DNA of 46,249 nucleotides. It comes from Spirochaetes bacterium ADurb.Bin133. GTDB taxonomy: Bacteria > Spirochaetota > GWE2-31-10 > MWDO01. Within the stretch, counting starts at the first letter, position 1. Each line of letters opens with the position of its first letter. The position numbers and the translations under genes are program-made. The notes under the pieces were generated by a model that was not told the DNA's origin, made no database searches, and worked only from the letters and a program-made list of their open reading frames with translations. Location of the stretch: positions 1 through 46,249 of the forward strand of contig MWDO01000022.1 of the NCBI GenBank assembly GCA_002070605.1, in the 5' to 3' direction. Of the stretch, positions 15,554 through 22,516 are shown one piece after another.

Positions 15554-16558
15554 ATGAAAAAAAATATAAGAATTAATGAAGAAATTATTAGCGAAGAAAG
15601 CGCCGCTTTTCTTATTGCCGAAATAGGATTAAACCACAATAAGGATTTAGACCTTACAAAGAAAATGATTTTATCCGCAAAGGAGAGCGGCGCTAATGCG
15701 GTAAAATTTCAAACTTATATAACGGAAAATCTTATCGTCGACGATTCGCCGGCTTTCGGGTTGTTTAAAGGGCTTGAACTTGACGAAAAACAATTTTCTG
15801 AAATATCGAATTATTGTAAAAATATCGGTATGATTTTTTTCTCTACTCCGTTTTGTTTTAAATCCGTCGACTTGTTAGAGAGAATTGGAGTTCCTTGCTA
15901 TAAAGTCGCTTCAATGGACGTAAATTATTATGATTTATTAAAATATATCGGGAATACCGGAAAACCGATATTTCTCTCAACCGGTATGTCGTCGTTATTC
16001 GAAATAGACAAGGCGGTTGAAACGATACTGAGCGCCGGTAACGATAACATAATAATTATGCATTGCATATCAAAATATCCGCCCGAAAACAGAGATATGA
16101 ATTTGAATTTTATTTCAAAACTTAGAGCCGTATATCCGGATTTCTATATAGGATTCTCAGACCATACCGGGGATTCCATTGGGGCGATAATAGCGCGGAC
16201 GCTGGGGGTATCGGTTATAGAGAAGCACTTTACGTTAGATAAAAATTTGTCCGGTCCCGATCATTCGATATCAAATTCTCCCGAAGAATTCAGAGAGTTG
16301 TATTTGAATTTAAAAAAGACGGACGAGGCTCTTTTTGCCAAAATAAGAAGCAGAGGGGACTTATCGATTGCGAAAGGGGCTAGAAGAAGTCTCTGCGCAA
16401 ACGGAGATTTGCCGGCCGGAACAGTTTTAAATAGCGATATGATAAAAATAGTCAGACCCGGCGGCGGGGTAGCTCCGGAGTATTTACCCCTATTTGTAGG
16501 AAAAACTTTAAAAGTAAACGTCAAAAAAAATCAATACATAGAATTAGATTTTGTTTAA
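15554..16558 (+). CDS. NeuB-family nonulosonate synthase (sialic/pseudaminic/legionaminic acid type)
   Basis: 334 residues: an N-terminal TIM-barrel synthase (AEIGLNHNKDLDLTKKMI, KFQTY, FFSTPF, KVASMD, STGMSS, GFSDHT, EKHFTLDK) and a C-terminal SAF/antifreeze-like domain from about residue 275 (SLCANGDLPAGTVL, VRPGGG). The family condenses phosphoenolpyruvate with a hexosamine to make nine-carbon sugars for surface glycans or flagellin. The following gene, nine bases away, is a CapD-like dehydratase, which supports a pseudaminic or legionaminic acid route. Which sugar is made cannot be told. Confidence 0.9.
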   Translation: MKKNIRINEEIISEESAAFLIAEIGLNHNKDLDLTKKMILSAKESGANAVKFQTYITENLIVDDSPAFGLFKGLELDEKQFSEISNYCKNIGMIFFSTPFCFKSVDLLERIGVPCYKVASMDVNYYDLLKYIGNTGKPIFLSTGMSSLFEIDKAVETILSAGNDNIIIMHCISKYPPENRDMNLNFISKLRAVYPDFYIGFSDHTGDSIGAIIARTLGVSVIEKHFTLDKNLSGPDHSISNSPEEFRELYLNLKKTDEALFAKIRSRGDLSIAKGARRSLCANGDLPAGTVLNSDMIKIVRPGGGVAPEYLPLFVGKTLKVNVKKNQYIELDFV

Positions 16559-16567
16559 GAAAAAGAT

Positions 16568-17989
16568 ATGAAAAAAAAAGTAATAATTATTGGAGCCGGC
16601 GAAGCCGGCAAGATGGTCTCAAACGATATTCTTAAAAACAAAAAAATAAACGACAAATACGAAATTATAGGTTTTCTTGACGACGATAAAAATAAGGACG
16701 TAGTAAATCATATACCGGTGCTCGGCGGTCTTGACGACGTCGGCAGGATATCCGGGCAATATAAAGCCGATGAAGTAATTATCGCTATACCTTCCGCCGA
16801 TAAAGAACTAATATCTTCCATTATAAGGAACGTCTCGGATTTGTCAATTAATATTAAAATCGTTCCGGGTATATACGATATTATACAGGGGGACGTCAAC
16901 TGGAAACAGATAAGAGACGTCAAGCCCGAAGATTTGCTGGGGCGGGAAGAGGTCGGAATTGAGACGGATAAAATAAAAAACGAGTATATTGATAAAACGG
17001 TCTTTATTACCGGCGCCGGAGGCTCGATAGGTTCGGAGATTGTCAGACATCTATTTAAGTTGCCGATTAAAAAATTAATAGCTTTTGGGCGCGGCGAAAA
17101 TTCTATTCACAATCTGATAGAAGAATTTCATTATGAAAAAAGATTTAATTACGTCGTCGGGGACGTTAGAGACGTTTCAAAACTTAATCATGAAATTAAG
17201 AAATACGCTCCCGATATTATTTTTCATGCGGCGGCTCATAAACATTTGCCATTAATGGAGGATTATCCCGACGAAGCCGTAAAAAATAATATTCTAGGGA
17301 CGCATAATCTTGTAACAGCCGCGCTTAATAACAAAGTCCCTAAAGTTCTTATTATATCCACAGATAAGGCGGTAAATCCTTCGTCGGTTATGGGAGCGAC
17401 CAAGCGAATTGCGGAAATTATCGCTCTTTCGTATAATAAATTTCAGTCGACTACAAAGTTCTCCGTCGTAAGATTTGGCAACGTCCTGGGATCGAGAGGA
17501 AGCGTAATACCGACCTTCAAAAAACGGATCGAGTCGGGCGGACCGATAAATCTTACGGACCCAAATATAGAAAGATTTTTCATGTCTATACCGGAAGCCG
17601 CCTGTTTGGTATTGAAGTCAATATCAATTCAAGAGGGTTCTATTTTTATTCTTGATATGGGCAGATCGATAAAAATAATGGATCTTGCAAAAAATTTAAT
17701 TAAACTTTCCGGTCGTAAAGAAGACGAAATAGCGATAAGGATTACCGGACTTCGAAAAGGAGAAAAATTATATGAAGAACTTTCATATAAAAAGGAAAAT
17801 TTAATAGTTTCTAAATTTGATAAAATACTAATCGCAAACGAATGGGAAGAAGTCGAAATAGATGAAAAATATTTAAATATGATGTTGGAAGAATTTAAAA
17901 TAGCGGCAAACAGTTACGATAGCGATAAAATAAAAATATTATTAAAGAGATATGTTCCGGAGTATAGCCGGTTCGACAAAAATAATTAA
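16568..17989 (+). CDS. CapD/FlaA1-like nucleotide-sugar 4,6-dehydratase, soluble form
   Basis: 473 residues. The N-terminal Rossmann domain starts VIIIGAGEAG (about 1-125) and is followed by the SDR-type epimerase/dehydratase domain (about 140-430) with FITGAGGSIGSEI, the HAAAHKHLPLME segment and STDKAVNPSSVMGATKR, where the WbpM/PseB-type proteins have Met-Gly-Ala-Thr-Lys in place of the usual Tyr-x-x-x-Lys. WbpM-type homologues have four N-terminal membrane helices; these are absent, so this version should be cytosolic. The likely reaction is dehydration of UDP-GlcNAc. Same operon as the NeuB-family gene. Confidence 0.85.
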   Translation: MKKKVIIIGAGEAGKMVSNDILKNKKINDKYEIIGFLDDDKNKDVVNHIPVLGGLDDVGRISGQYKADEVIIAIPSADKELISSIIRNVSDLSINIKIVPGIYDIIQGDVNWKQIRDVKPEDLLGREEVGIETDKIKNEYIDKTVFITGAGGSIGSEIVRHLFKLPIKKLIAFGRGENSIHNLIEEFHYEKRFNYVVGDVRDVSKLNHEIKKYAPDIIFHAAAHKHLPLMEDYPDEAVKNNILGTHNLVTAALNNKVPKVLIISTDKAVNPSSVMGATKRIAEIIALSYNKFQSTTKFSVVRFGNVLGSRGSVIPTFKKRIESGGPINLTDPNIERFFMSIPEAACLVLKSISIQEGSIFILDMGRSIKIMDLAKNLIKLSGRKEDEIAIRITGLRKGEKLYEELSYKKENLIVSKFDKILIANEWEEVEIDEKYLNMMLEEFKIAANSYDSDKIKILLKRYVPEYSRFDKNN

Positions 17990-18018
17990 TCTTATCCATG
18001 CGTTAAAGTTGGGAGCGC

Positions 18019-18084
18019 CATATGCGTCAATTTTATTCTTAATGTCGCATGTGTCGAATTTCTCCGCCTCTCCAAAAAACCGAC
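18019..18084. repeat. CATATG-family intergenic repeat, partial element
   Basis: CATATGCGTCAATTTTATTC at 18019 continues almost identically to the copy at 10527, then GCATGTGTCGAATTT, ending with AAAAAACCGAC (18074-18084), the same end as the element at 10487-10630. The left terminal repeat is missing. Confidence 0.6.
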
Positions 18085-18112
18085 GGATTACCCCGATAAT
18101 TTCTTACGCCCC

Positions 18113-18141
18113 TTGACAAATTATTGCTATTATATTAGATT
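18113..18141 (+). promoter_or_regulatory. Promoter of hicBA
   Basis: TTGACA, 17-base spacer, TAGATT, 22 bases before the HicB start codon. HicB-type autoregulation would act here if the small HicB can bind DNA. Confidence 0.55.
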
Positions 18142-18162
18142 ATAAAATACAAGGCGGAATTT

Positions 18163-18384
18163 ATGACAAAAAAGAATTTTACTGTAATTATTGAAAAGGA
18201 TGAAGATGACTTTTATATAGCGACAGTTCCGGAATTAAAGAGTTGTTATACTCAAGCAAAATCGATTGAAGAACTAATTCCAAGGATTAGAGAGGTTATT
18301 CAGTTATGTATTGACGTTCAGGGATATGAAATGTTATCAGAAAAAGTTTTTGTTGGCGTTCAGCAGATAGAGGTTGCGCTATAA
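18163..18384 (+). CDS. hicB: HicB-like antitoxin
   Basis: 73 residues forming the partial RNase H-like HicB domain: FTVIIEKDEDDFYIATVPEL with the CYTQAKSIEEL segment. It lacks the C-terminal ribbon-helix-helix or HTH domain of longer HicB proteins, so DNA binding would need another mechanism. It precedes and overlaps the hicA start by one base, so the antitoxin is translated first. It sits directly after an intergenic repeat element, consistent with an acquired module. Confidence 0.85.
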   Translation: MTKKNFTVIIEKDEDDFYIATVPELKSCYTQAKSIEELIPRIREVIQLCIDVQGYEMLSEKVFVGVQQIEVAL

Positions 18385-18620
18385 TGTCAAAATTCCCGAT
18401 AGTCGATGCCGACACGATAATAAGATTTTTAAAATACCTTGGATTTGTTGAAATAAGACAGAATGGCAGTCACAAATTTTTTAAACATTTTGATGAAAGA
18501 AGCGCAACTGTTCCTTATCACAAAGGCGAAGATATTGGTAGGGGTTTATTATTAAAAATTCTAAAAGATATAGAGATTGATAAAGAGACTTTTATTGAAT
18601 GGTTAACAAATAAATTATGA
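18384..18620 (+). CDS. hicA: HicA-like mRNA interferase toxin
   Basis: 78 residues with a double-stranded-RNA-binding-like fold. The catalytic His lies in NGSHKFF (H30), and TVPYHKGEDIGRGLLLKILKDI matches the family's C-terminal half. HicA cleaves mRNA when free from HicB. The ATG overlaps the hicB stop (TAATG). The pair lies between the CapD-like gene and dapB with no other link to either. Confidence 0.88.
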   Translation: MSKFPIVDADTIIRFLKYLGFVEIRQNGSHKFFKHFDERSATVPYHKGEDIGRGLLLKILKDIEIDKETFIEWLTNKL

Positions 18621-18678
18621 GTTGAGAGTTAAGAGTTTTTTGGCAATAAAAAAAATTAAGTATAAAAAAGGAAGTTTT

Positions 18679-19425
18679 ATGAAAGTCGCTATTATTGGTT
18701 ACGGAAAGATGGGTAAACAGATCGAGAAAGTTCTGAAAGATAAAAACATTAATGATTATGTAACGATAGACAAATTTAATCCGGAGGCTGATTTTAAAGA
18801 GTTCAACTTGGAGTCGATCAAGGGAGTCGACGTTGCGATTGATTTTTCTTTTCCCGATGCGGCGCCGGATAACATAAAAAAATCTGTCGATAACGGAGTT
18901 AATCTCGTTATGGGAACTACCGGTTGGTACGACAAACTCGACGAGGTAAAAAAAATCGTCGGCAATAAAATCGGCTTTATTTGGTCGGGCAATTTTTCTC
19001 TTGGAGTAAACATATTTTTTAGAATATTAAAAGACGCGTCAAAGAAATTTGATAAATTTAACGATATTTACGACGTTATGTCTTACGAACTTCATCATAA
19101 AGAAAAAAAAGATAGCCCTTCCGGAACCGAATTGATGATAGGCAATATTTTGAAGGAGAACCTTTCTAACAAAAACAGACTTGTCGAGGATAAACTCGAT
19201 AGAAAAATCGAAAACGACGAGATACATATCGCCTCTATCCGGGGCGGCTATATACCCGGAACTCATACGGTTTTGTTTGATTCCATAGCCGATACTATAG
19301 AGTTGACTCACAGAGTCAGAACAAGGGAAGGGTTGGCTACGGGAGCCGTTTTAGCGGCGCAATGGATCTATGGCAAAAAAGGATTCTTCAATATCGACGA
19401 TTTAATGAACGAATTGATCGGATAG
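18679..19425 (+). CDS. dapB: 4-hydroxy-tetrahydrodipicolinate reductase
   Basis: 248 residues from ATG 18679, chosen because AAAAAAGGAAG lies just upstream and the NAD(P)H motif IIGYGKMGKQ begins at once; an upstream TTG extension lacks support. GTTGWYDK, the substrate and catalytic segment ELHHKEKKDSPSGT and the RGGYIPGTHTV stretch are diagnostic. It reduces 4-hydroxy-tetrahydrodipicolinate in the lysine/diaminopimelate pathway. No other dap gene is adjacent, so the gene stands alone after hicBA. Confidence 0.93.
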   Translation: MKVAIIGYGKMGKQIEKVLKDKNINDYVTIDKFNPEADFKEFNLESIKGVDVAIDFSFPDAAPDNIKKSVDNGVNLVMGTTGWYDKLDEVKKIVGNKIGFIWSGNFSLGVNIFFRILKDASKKFDKFNDIYDVMSYELHHKEKKDSPSGTELMIGNILKENLSNKNRLVEDKLDRKIENDEIHIASIRGGYIPGTHTVLFDSIADTIELTHRVRTREGLATGAVLAAQWIYGKKGFFNIDDLMNELIG

Positions 19426-19710
19426 AATTACCCATTTGTTTAATTTTTCAACAAAATAGCCCGTTTTTTATACTGTTGTGTAATATATACACACATCTAT
19501 CGATAGCTCTTTTTATCCGGCGTTCTAATAAAGTTAGATTATTCATAATAAACGTTATATTTTAAAGAAATTTCAAAATAATATGAAAAATATTCTATAA
19601 TTTTGCCTATATTTCTTATAAATTGTTGTTTCCTTTATGATTCTAACAAATAGTAAAATTGGCGCGAATATTGCTTCAATGTATATGAGTAATTTTTAAG
19701 GAGGTTAAAT
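19426..19710. other. Noncoding stretch before the small heat-shock operon
   Basis: AT-rich, with no ORF with a ribosome site. TGTGTA-ATATA-TACACA (19477-19493) is a small perfect inverted repeat. No CIRCE-type operator or clear sigma-32-like promoter was seen. Confidence 0.4.
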
Positions 19711-20133
19711 ATGAGCAAAGAATTATTAAAAAGGGATTTTACCGATATTTTTCCGTCGTTTTTTAACGAAGGAGCAAAATGGTTGCGCGGATTTAATTCC
19801 GAGTTTGACAAGATCCTAAATGGAAAATGCGATTTTGAGGACAGGGATAACGAATACTATATCGAACTAGAAACTCCGGGAGTTGAGAAAAACGAAATAA
19901 ATATCAACTTTAAAAACGATAATCTGGTAGTAAATTGGAGCAGGACGAGGGAAGAGAAAAAAGGAAAAAGCGATAAGAGCAGATACGAACGATCTTCGGG
20001 AAGTTTTCAGAGAAGTTTTAACGTAGAAGGCGCAGATTTCGAAAAAATCGAAGCGGAATTGAAAAACGGAGTATTAAAAATAACTATTCCGAAACTGGAA
20101 AAAGTAAAAGCAAAACAGATAACCATTAAATAA
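19711..20133 (+). CDS. Small heat-shock protein, Hsp20/alpha-crystallin family (1 of 3)
   Basis: 140 residues: short variable N-terminus, alpha-crystallin domain from about residue 45 (YYIELETPGVEKNEINI) and the conserved AELKNGVLKITIPK end. An ATP-independent holdase that binds unfolding proteins as oligomers. AAGGAGG precedes the ATG. First of three tandem paralogues with gaps of 24 and 18 bases and a shared terminator. It lacks an obvious C-terminal Ile-x-Ile anchoring motif, ending in KQITIK. Confidence 0.93.
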   Translation: MSKELLKRDFTDIFPSFFNEGAKWLRGFNSEFDKILNGKCDFEDRDNEYYIELETPGVEKNEININFKNDNLVVNWSRTREEKKGKSDKSRYERSSGSFQRSFNVEGADFEKIEAELKNGVLKITIPKLEKVKAKQITIK

Positions 20134-20157
20134 CATTTAAAATTTAAGGAGGAAAAT

Positions 20158-20565
20158 ATGTACAGAACAATTTTTGACGATCTTTACAGATTAAACAGGG
20201 AGATGAACAGATTATTTACCGGTCCGGGAAAATATTCAAACAAAGCATATTGGCCGGAGGTAAATCTTTACGAGAATCAATCGGAATACGTCGCCGTAGT
20301 AAGCATTCCGGGGGTAGAAAAAGATAAGATTGCGATATCTTACAAGGACAACTCGCTAAAGATAAGCGGCGAAAAGGGCTCGGAAAATGAAGCTAAGACA
20401 AATTACCACTTAAAAGAACGAAAAACCGGTAAATTCGAAAGAAACATAATGTTTCAAGAGAAGGTCGAGGGGGGTAAGATTGGAGCGGAAATGAAAAACG
20501 GATTTTTACTTGTAAAAATTCCGAAATCGCCCGAAGCGAAGCCCGTTACAATCGCAATCAAATAA
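20158..20565 (+). CDS. Small heat-shock protein, Hsp20 family (2 of 3)
   Basis: 135 residues. The N-terminus (FDDLYRLNREMNRLF) is the classic bacterial Hsp20 class A start, followed by the alpha-crystallin domain with YVAVVSIPGVEKDKIAI and AEMKNGFLLVKIPK. This is the most canonical of the three and probably the ancestral-type copy. AAGGAGG lies before the ATG. Hetero-oligomers with its neighbours are plausible. Confidence 0.95.
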   Translation: MYRTIFDDLYRLNREMNRLFTGPGKYSNKAYWPEVNLYENQSEYVAVVSIPGVEKDKIAISYKDNSLKISGEKGSENEAKTNYHLKERKTGKFERNIMFQEKVEGGKIGAEMKNGFLLVKIPKSPEAKPVTIAIK

Positions 20566-20583
20566 AATTTTAAGGAGGATAAT

Positions 20584-20967
20584 ATGAACTTAAGGAAAAA
20601 TGAAAATATTCAGAACGTTGAAACGACAAGGGGATATTCGTACGTGGCGCCGGACTGCGATATTTTTGAAACAGACGGCGAATATAAAATAGTTTTTGAT
20701 ATACCCGGCGTAGAAAAAGACGATATAAATATAAAAGTTGAAAAAGAAGTCCTAACCGTTACGGCGGAGTGTAAAAAAGAACCCGTGGAGGGTTACGGAT
20801 GCGTAAACGACGAATTTGACCTGTCCGGCTATACGAGATCTTTCAATCTAAATAACGTCGTAGATACGACCAAAATCGAAGCGGACTATAAAAACGGAAC
20901 GCTGGAGCTTACTCTTCCCAAAAAAGAAGAGCAAAAAACAAAAGAGATAAAGATCAAAGTATCGTAA
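20584..20967 (+). CDS. Small heat-shock protein, Hsp20 family (3 of 3)
   Basis: 127 residues, with YKIVFDIPGVEKDDINI and ADYKNGTLELTLPK of the alpha-crystallin domain. The N-terminus is short and unlike the second copy, and it contains ECKKEPVEGYGCVNDEF, giving two cysteines the others lack. Strong AAGGAGG site. Last gene of the operon before a strong intrinsic terminator. Confidence 0.93.
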   Translation: MNLRKNENIQNVETTRGYSYVAPDCDIFETDGEYKIVFDIPGVEKDDINIKVEKEVLTVTAECKKEPVEGYGCVNDEFDLSGYTRSFNLNNVVDTTKIEADYKNGTLELTLPKKEEQKTKEIKIKVS

Positions 20968-20981
20968 TCTAAATTCCATTT

Positions 20982-21017
20982 AAAAAGCCGCCTCTTAAAT
21001 ACGAGGCGGCTTTTTTT
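20982..21017 (+). terminator. Intrinsic terminator of the Hsp20 operon
   Basis: AAAAAGCCGCCTC, 8-base loop, GAGGCGGC, then seven T: a GC-rich stem with flanking A and T runs. Confidence 0.9.
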
Positions 21018-21116
21018 ATTTAGAAGCTGTTGTTAAATTTTTGAGAGTTTATTGAAAGAAAAATAAGTTTTGGTTTAGATTAGTTCTAATAATTTACTGA
21101 TTAAAAATATTTGTCC

Positions 21117-21226
21117 CATATGCGACGCGTCGCTCCCCGATAGAAATTTGACACATATGGAGCTATACTCGCCGCGTCGCCGATAACGCCGCTCCCCGAT
21201 AGAAATTGACACATATGCGTCAATTT
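21117..21226. repeat. CATATG-family intergenic repeat, tandem units
   Basis: Two near-identical units reading CGCTCCCCGATAGAAATTT or close variants and running into GACACATATG lie at 21131-21159 and 21190-21217. The second continues into a near-perfect 24-base palindrome centred on CATATG (21203-21226). A further CATATG lies at 21117. Similar sequence occurs at 46159-46187. Confidence 0.7.
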
Positions 21227-21279
21227 TTTTCTCTCGCCCCCAAAAGACCGGCGAGTTAACATCCCAAATAACATAATAC

Positions 21280-21306
21280 TTGACATTTTTAATAATATAT
21301 TATAAA
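21280..21306 (+). promoter_or_regulatory. Probable ilvC promoter
   Basis: TTGACA (21280-21285) with TATAAA at 21301-21306. The 15-base spacer is short; overlapping TATTAT-like hexamers are alternatives. No leader peptide or T-box-like structure was seen. Confidence 0.45.
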
Positions 21307-21350
21307 AAATTATAAATTAGGTGTTATTTTATAAGCGCTATATATATTTT

Positions 21351-21355
21351 GGAGG
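21351..21355 (+). promoter_or_regulatory. Ribosome binding site that fixes the ilvC start
   Basis: GGAGG five bases before ATG 21361 rules out the in-frame TTG at 21349 that lies upstream of it. Confidence 0.8.
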
Positions 21356-21360
21356 ATATT

Positions 21361-22350
21361 ATGAGTGTTACTATTTACCATGACAAAGACGCGGATATGA
21401 AATATCTAAACGGGTTAACGGTGGCCGTTATAGGCTACGGTTCTCAAGGATGCGCTCAAGCTTTGTGTATGAGAGATTCGGGAGTTAAGGTTATCATAGG
21501 CGTTAGAAAAGACGGGCAGTCTTTTAAAAAAGCTCAAAAGGACGGTTTTGAAGTATTTAGCATATCTGAAGCCGCCGAAAAAGCGGATATTATTCATATA
21601 TTGTTGCCGGACGAACTTCAGGGGGAAGTTTATGAAAAAGAGATCAAAAATCACGTTAAAGCCGGTAAGATATTGTCTTGTTCGCACGGATTTAGTATTG
21701 TTTTCAAACAGATAGTTCCGCCGGAAAATGTGGACGTTATTATGGTTGCTCCAAAAGCTCCGGGAACGGAGGAGAGAAAAGCTTTTATCGCAGGATTTGG
21801 CGTTCCGGGATTGATAGCTGTACAAAAAAACGCTTCCGGAAAAGCTAAAGAGGTAGCTCTCGCAATGGCTAAATCTATGAGATTTACAAGAGTCGGCGTG
21901 TTGGAGTGTACTTTTGAAGAGGAGACTTACGAAGATTTGTTTGGCGAACAAGCTGTGCTTTGCGGCGGAGCAGTCCAATTAATTAAATACGGCTTTGAAA
22001 CGCTTACCGAAGCCGGGTATCCGCCGGAAATGGCGTATTTTGAATGTCTCCATGAATTGAAGCTTATCGTAGACTTGATTTACGAAGGCGGAATTCAAAG
22101 AATGAACGAAGTTGTATCTAATACTGCAGAGTGGGGCGAATACGTTTCCGGTCCGAGAATAATAGGTCCTGAAGTAAAAGCAGAGATGAAGAAGGTATTG
22201 AAAGAGATAGAAGACGGCACTTTTGCAAGAGAATGGCTTGAGGAATCTAAAAGCGGGGCTAAAAACTTAAAGAAGAACAGAGAAGCTTTGGGGAATCACG
22301 AGATAGAGATCGTCGGTAAAAAAATAAGAGCTCTATTTGAAAAGAAATAG
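21361..22350 (+). CDS. ilvC: Ketol-acid reductoisomerase
   Basis: 329 residues, class I length. The N-terminal NADPH domain (VAVIGYGSQGCAQAL, GVRK with a following Ser) is followed by the all-helical domain with metal ligands in LFGEQAVLCGG and FECLHELKLIVDLIYEGG, and SNTAEWGEY. It converts acetolactate or acetohydroxybutyrate to dihydroxy acids for valine, leucine and isoleucine. It stands alone, with its own promoter and terminator; ilvB, ilvN and ilvD are not in view. Confidence 0.96.
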   Translation: MSVTIYHDKDADMKYLNGLTVAVIGYGSQGCAQALCMRDSGVKVIIGVRKDGQSFKKAQKDGFEVFSISEAAEKADIIHILLPDELQGEVYEKEIKNHVKAGKILSCSHGFSIVFKQIVPPENVDVIMVAPKAPGTEERKAFIAGFGVPGLIAVQKNASGKAKEVALAMAKSMRFTRVGVLECTFEEETYEDLFGEQAVLCGGAVQLIKYGFETLTEAGYPPEMAYFECLHELKLIVDLIYEGGIQRMNEVVSNTAEWGEYVSGPRIIGPEVKAEMKKVLKEIEDGTFAREWLEESKSGAKNLKKNREALGNHEIEIVGKKIRALFEKK

Positions 22351-22371
22351 TAATTAAATTTGGTTATTATT

Positions 22372-22412
22372 AAACGGCGGTATTTGTTATCATGATTACC
22401 GCCGTTTTTTTT
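22372..22412 (+). terminator. Intrinsic terminator of ilvC
   Basis: AAACGGCGGTA (22372-22382) pairs with TACCGCCGTTT (22397-22407), followed by a T-run. Confidence 0.85.
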
Positions 22413-22516
22413 ATTTTGAAATAATGGTTGCCTTTTTTTGTTAAAATTATTAGATATAATATAAAAACAGTACAAAAATAAAAAAAACGTTTCGTTATTT
22501 TTCAATAATTCAACGA

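Noticed and set aside
18622-18678. N-terminal extension of DapB from TTG
   Set aside because: The strong ribosome site and the NAD(P)H motif both support ATG 18679.
19477-19493. TGTGTA-ATATA-TACACA as a heat-shock operator
   Set aside because: Short AT-rich symmetry far from the first Hsp20 gene, not matching CIRCE; likely chance.
21256-21360. T-box or leader-peptide attenuator before ilvC
   Set aside because: No specifier hairpin, T-box sequence or branched-chain codon-rich peptide could be found in the short leader.
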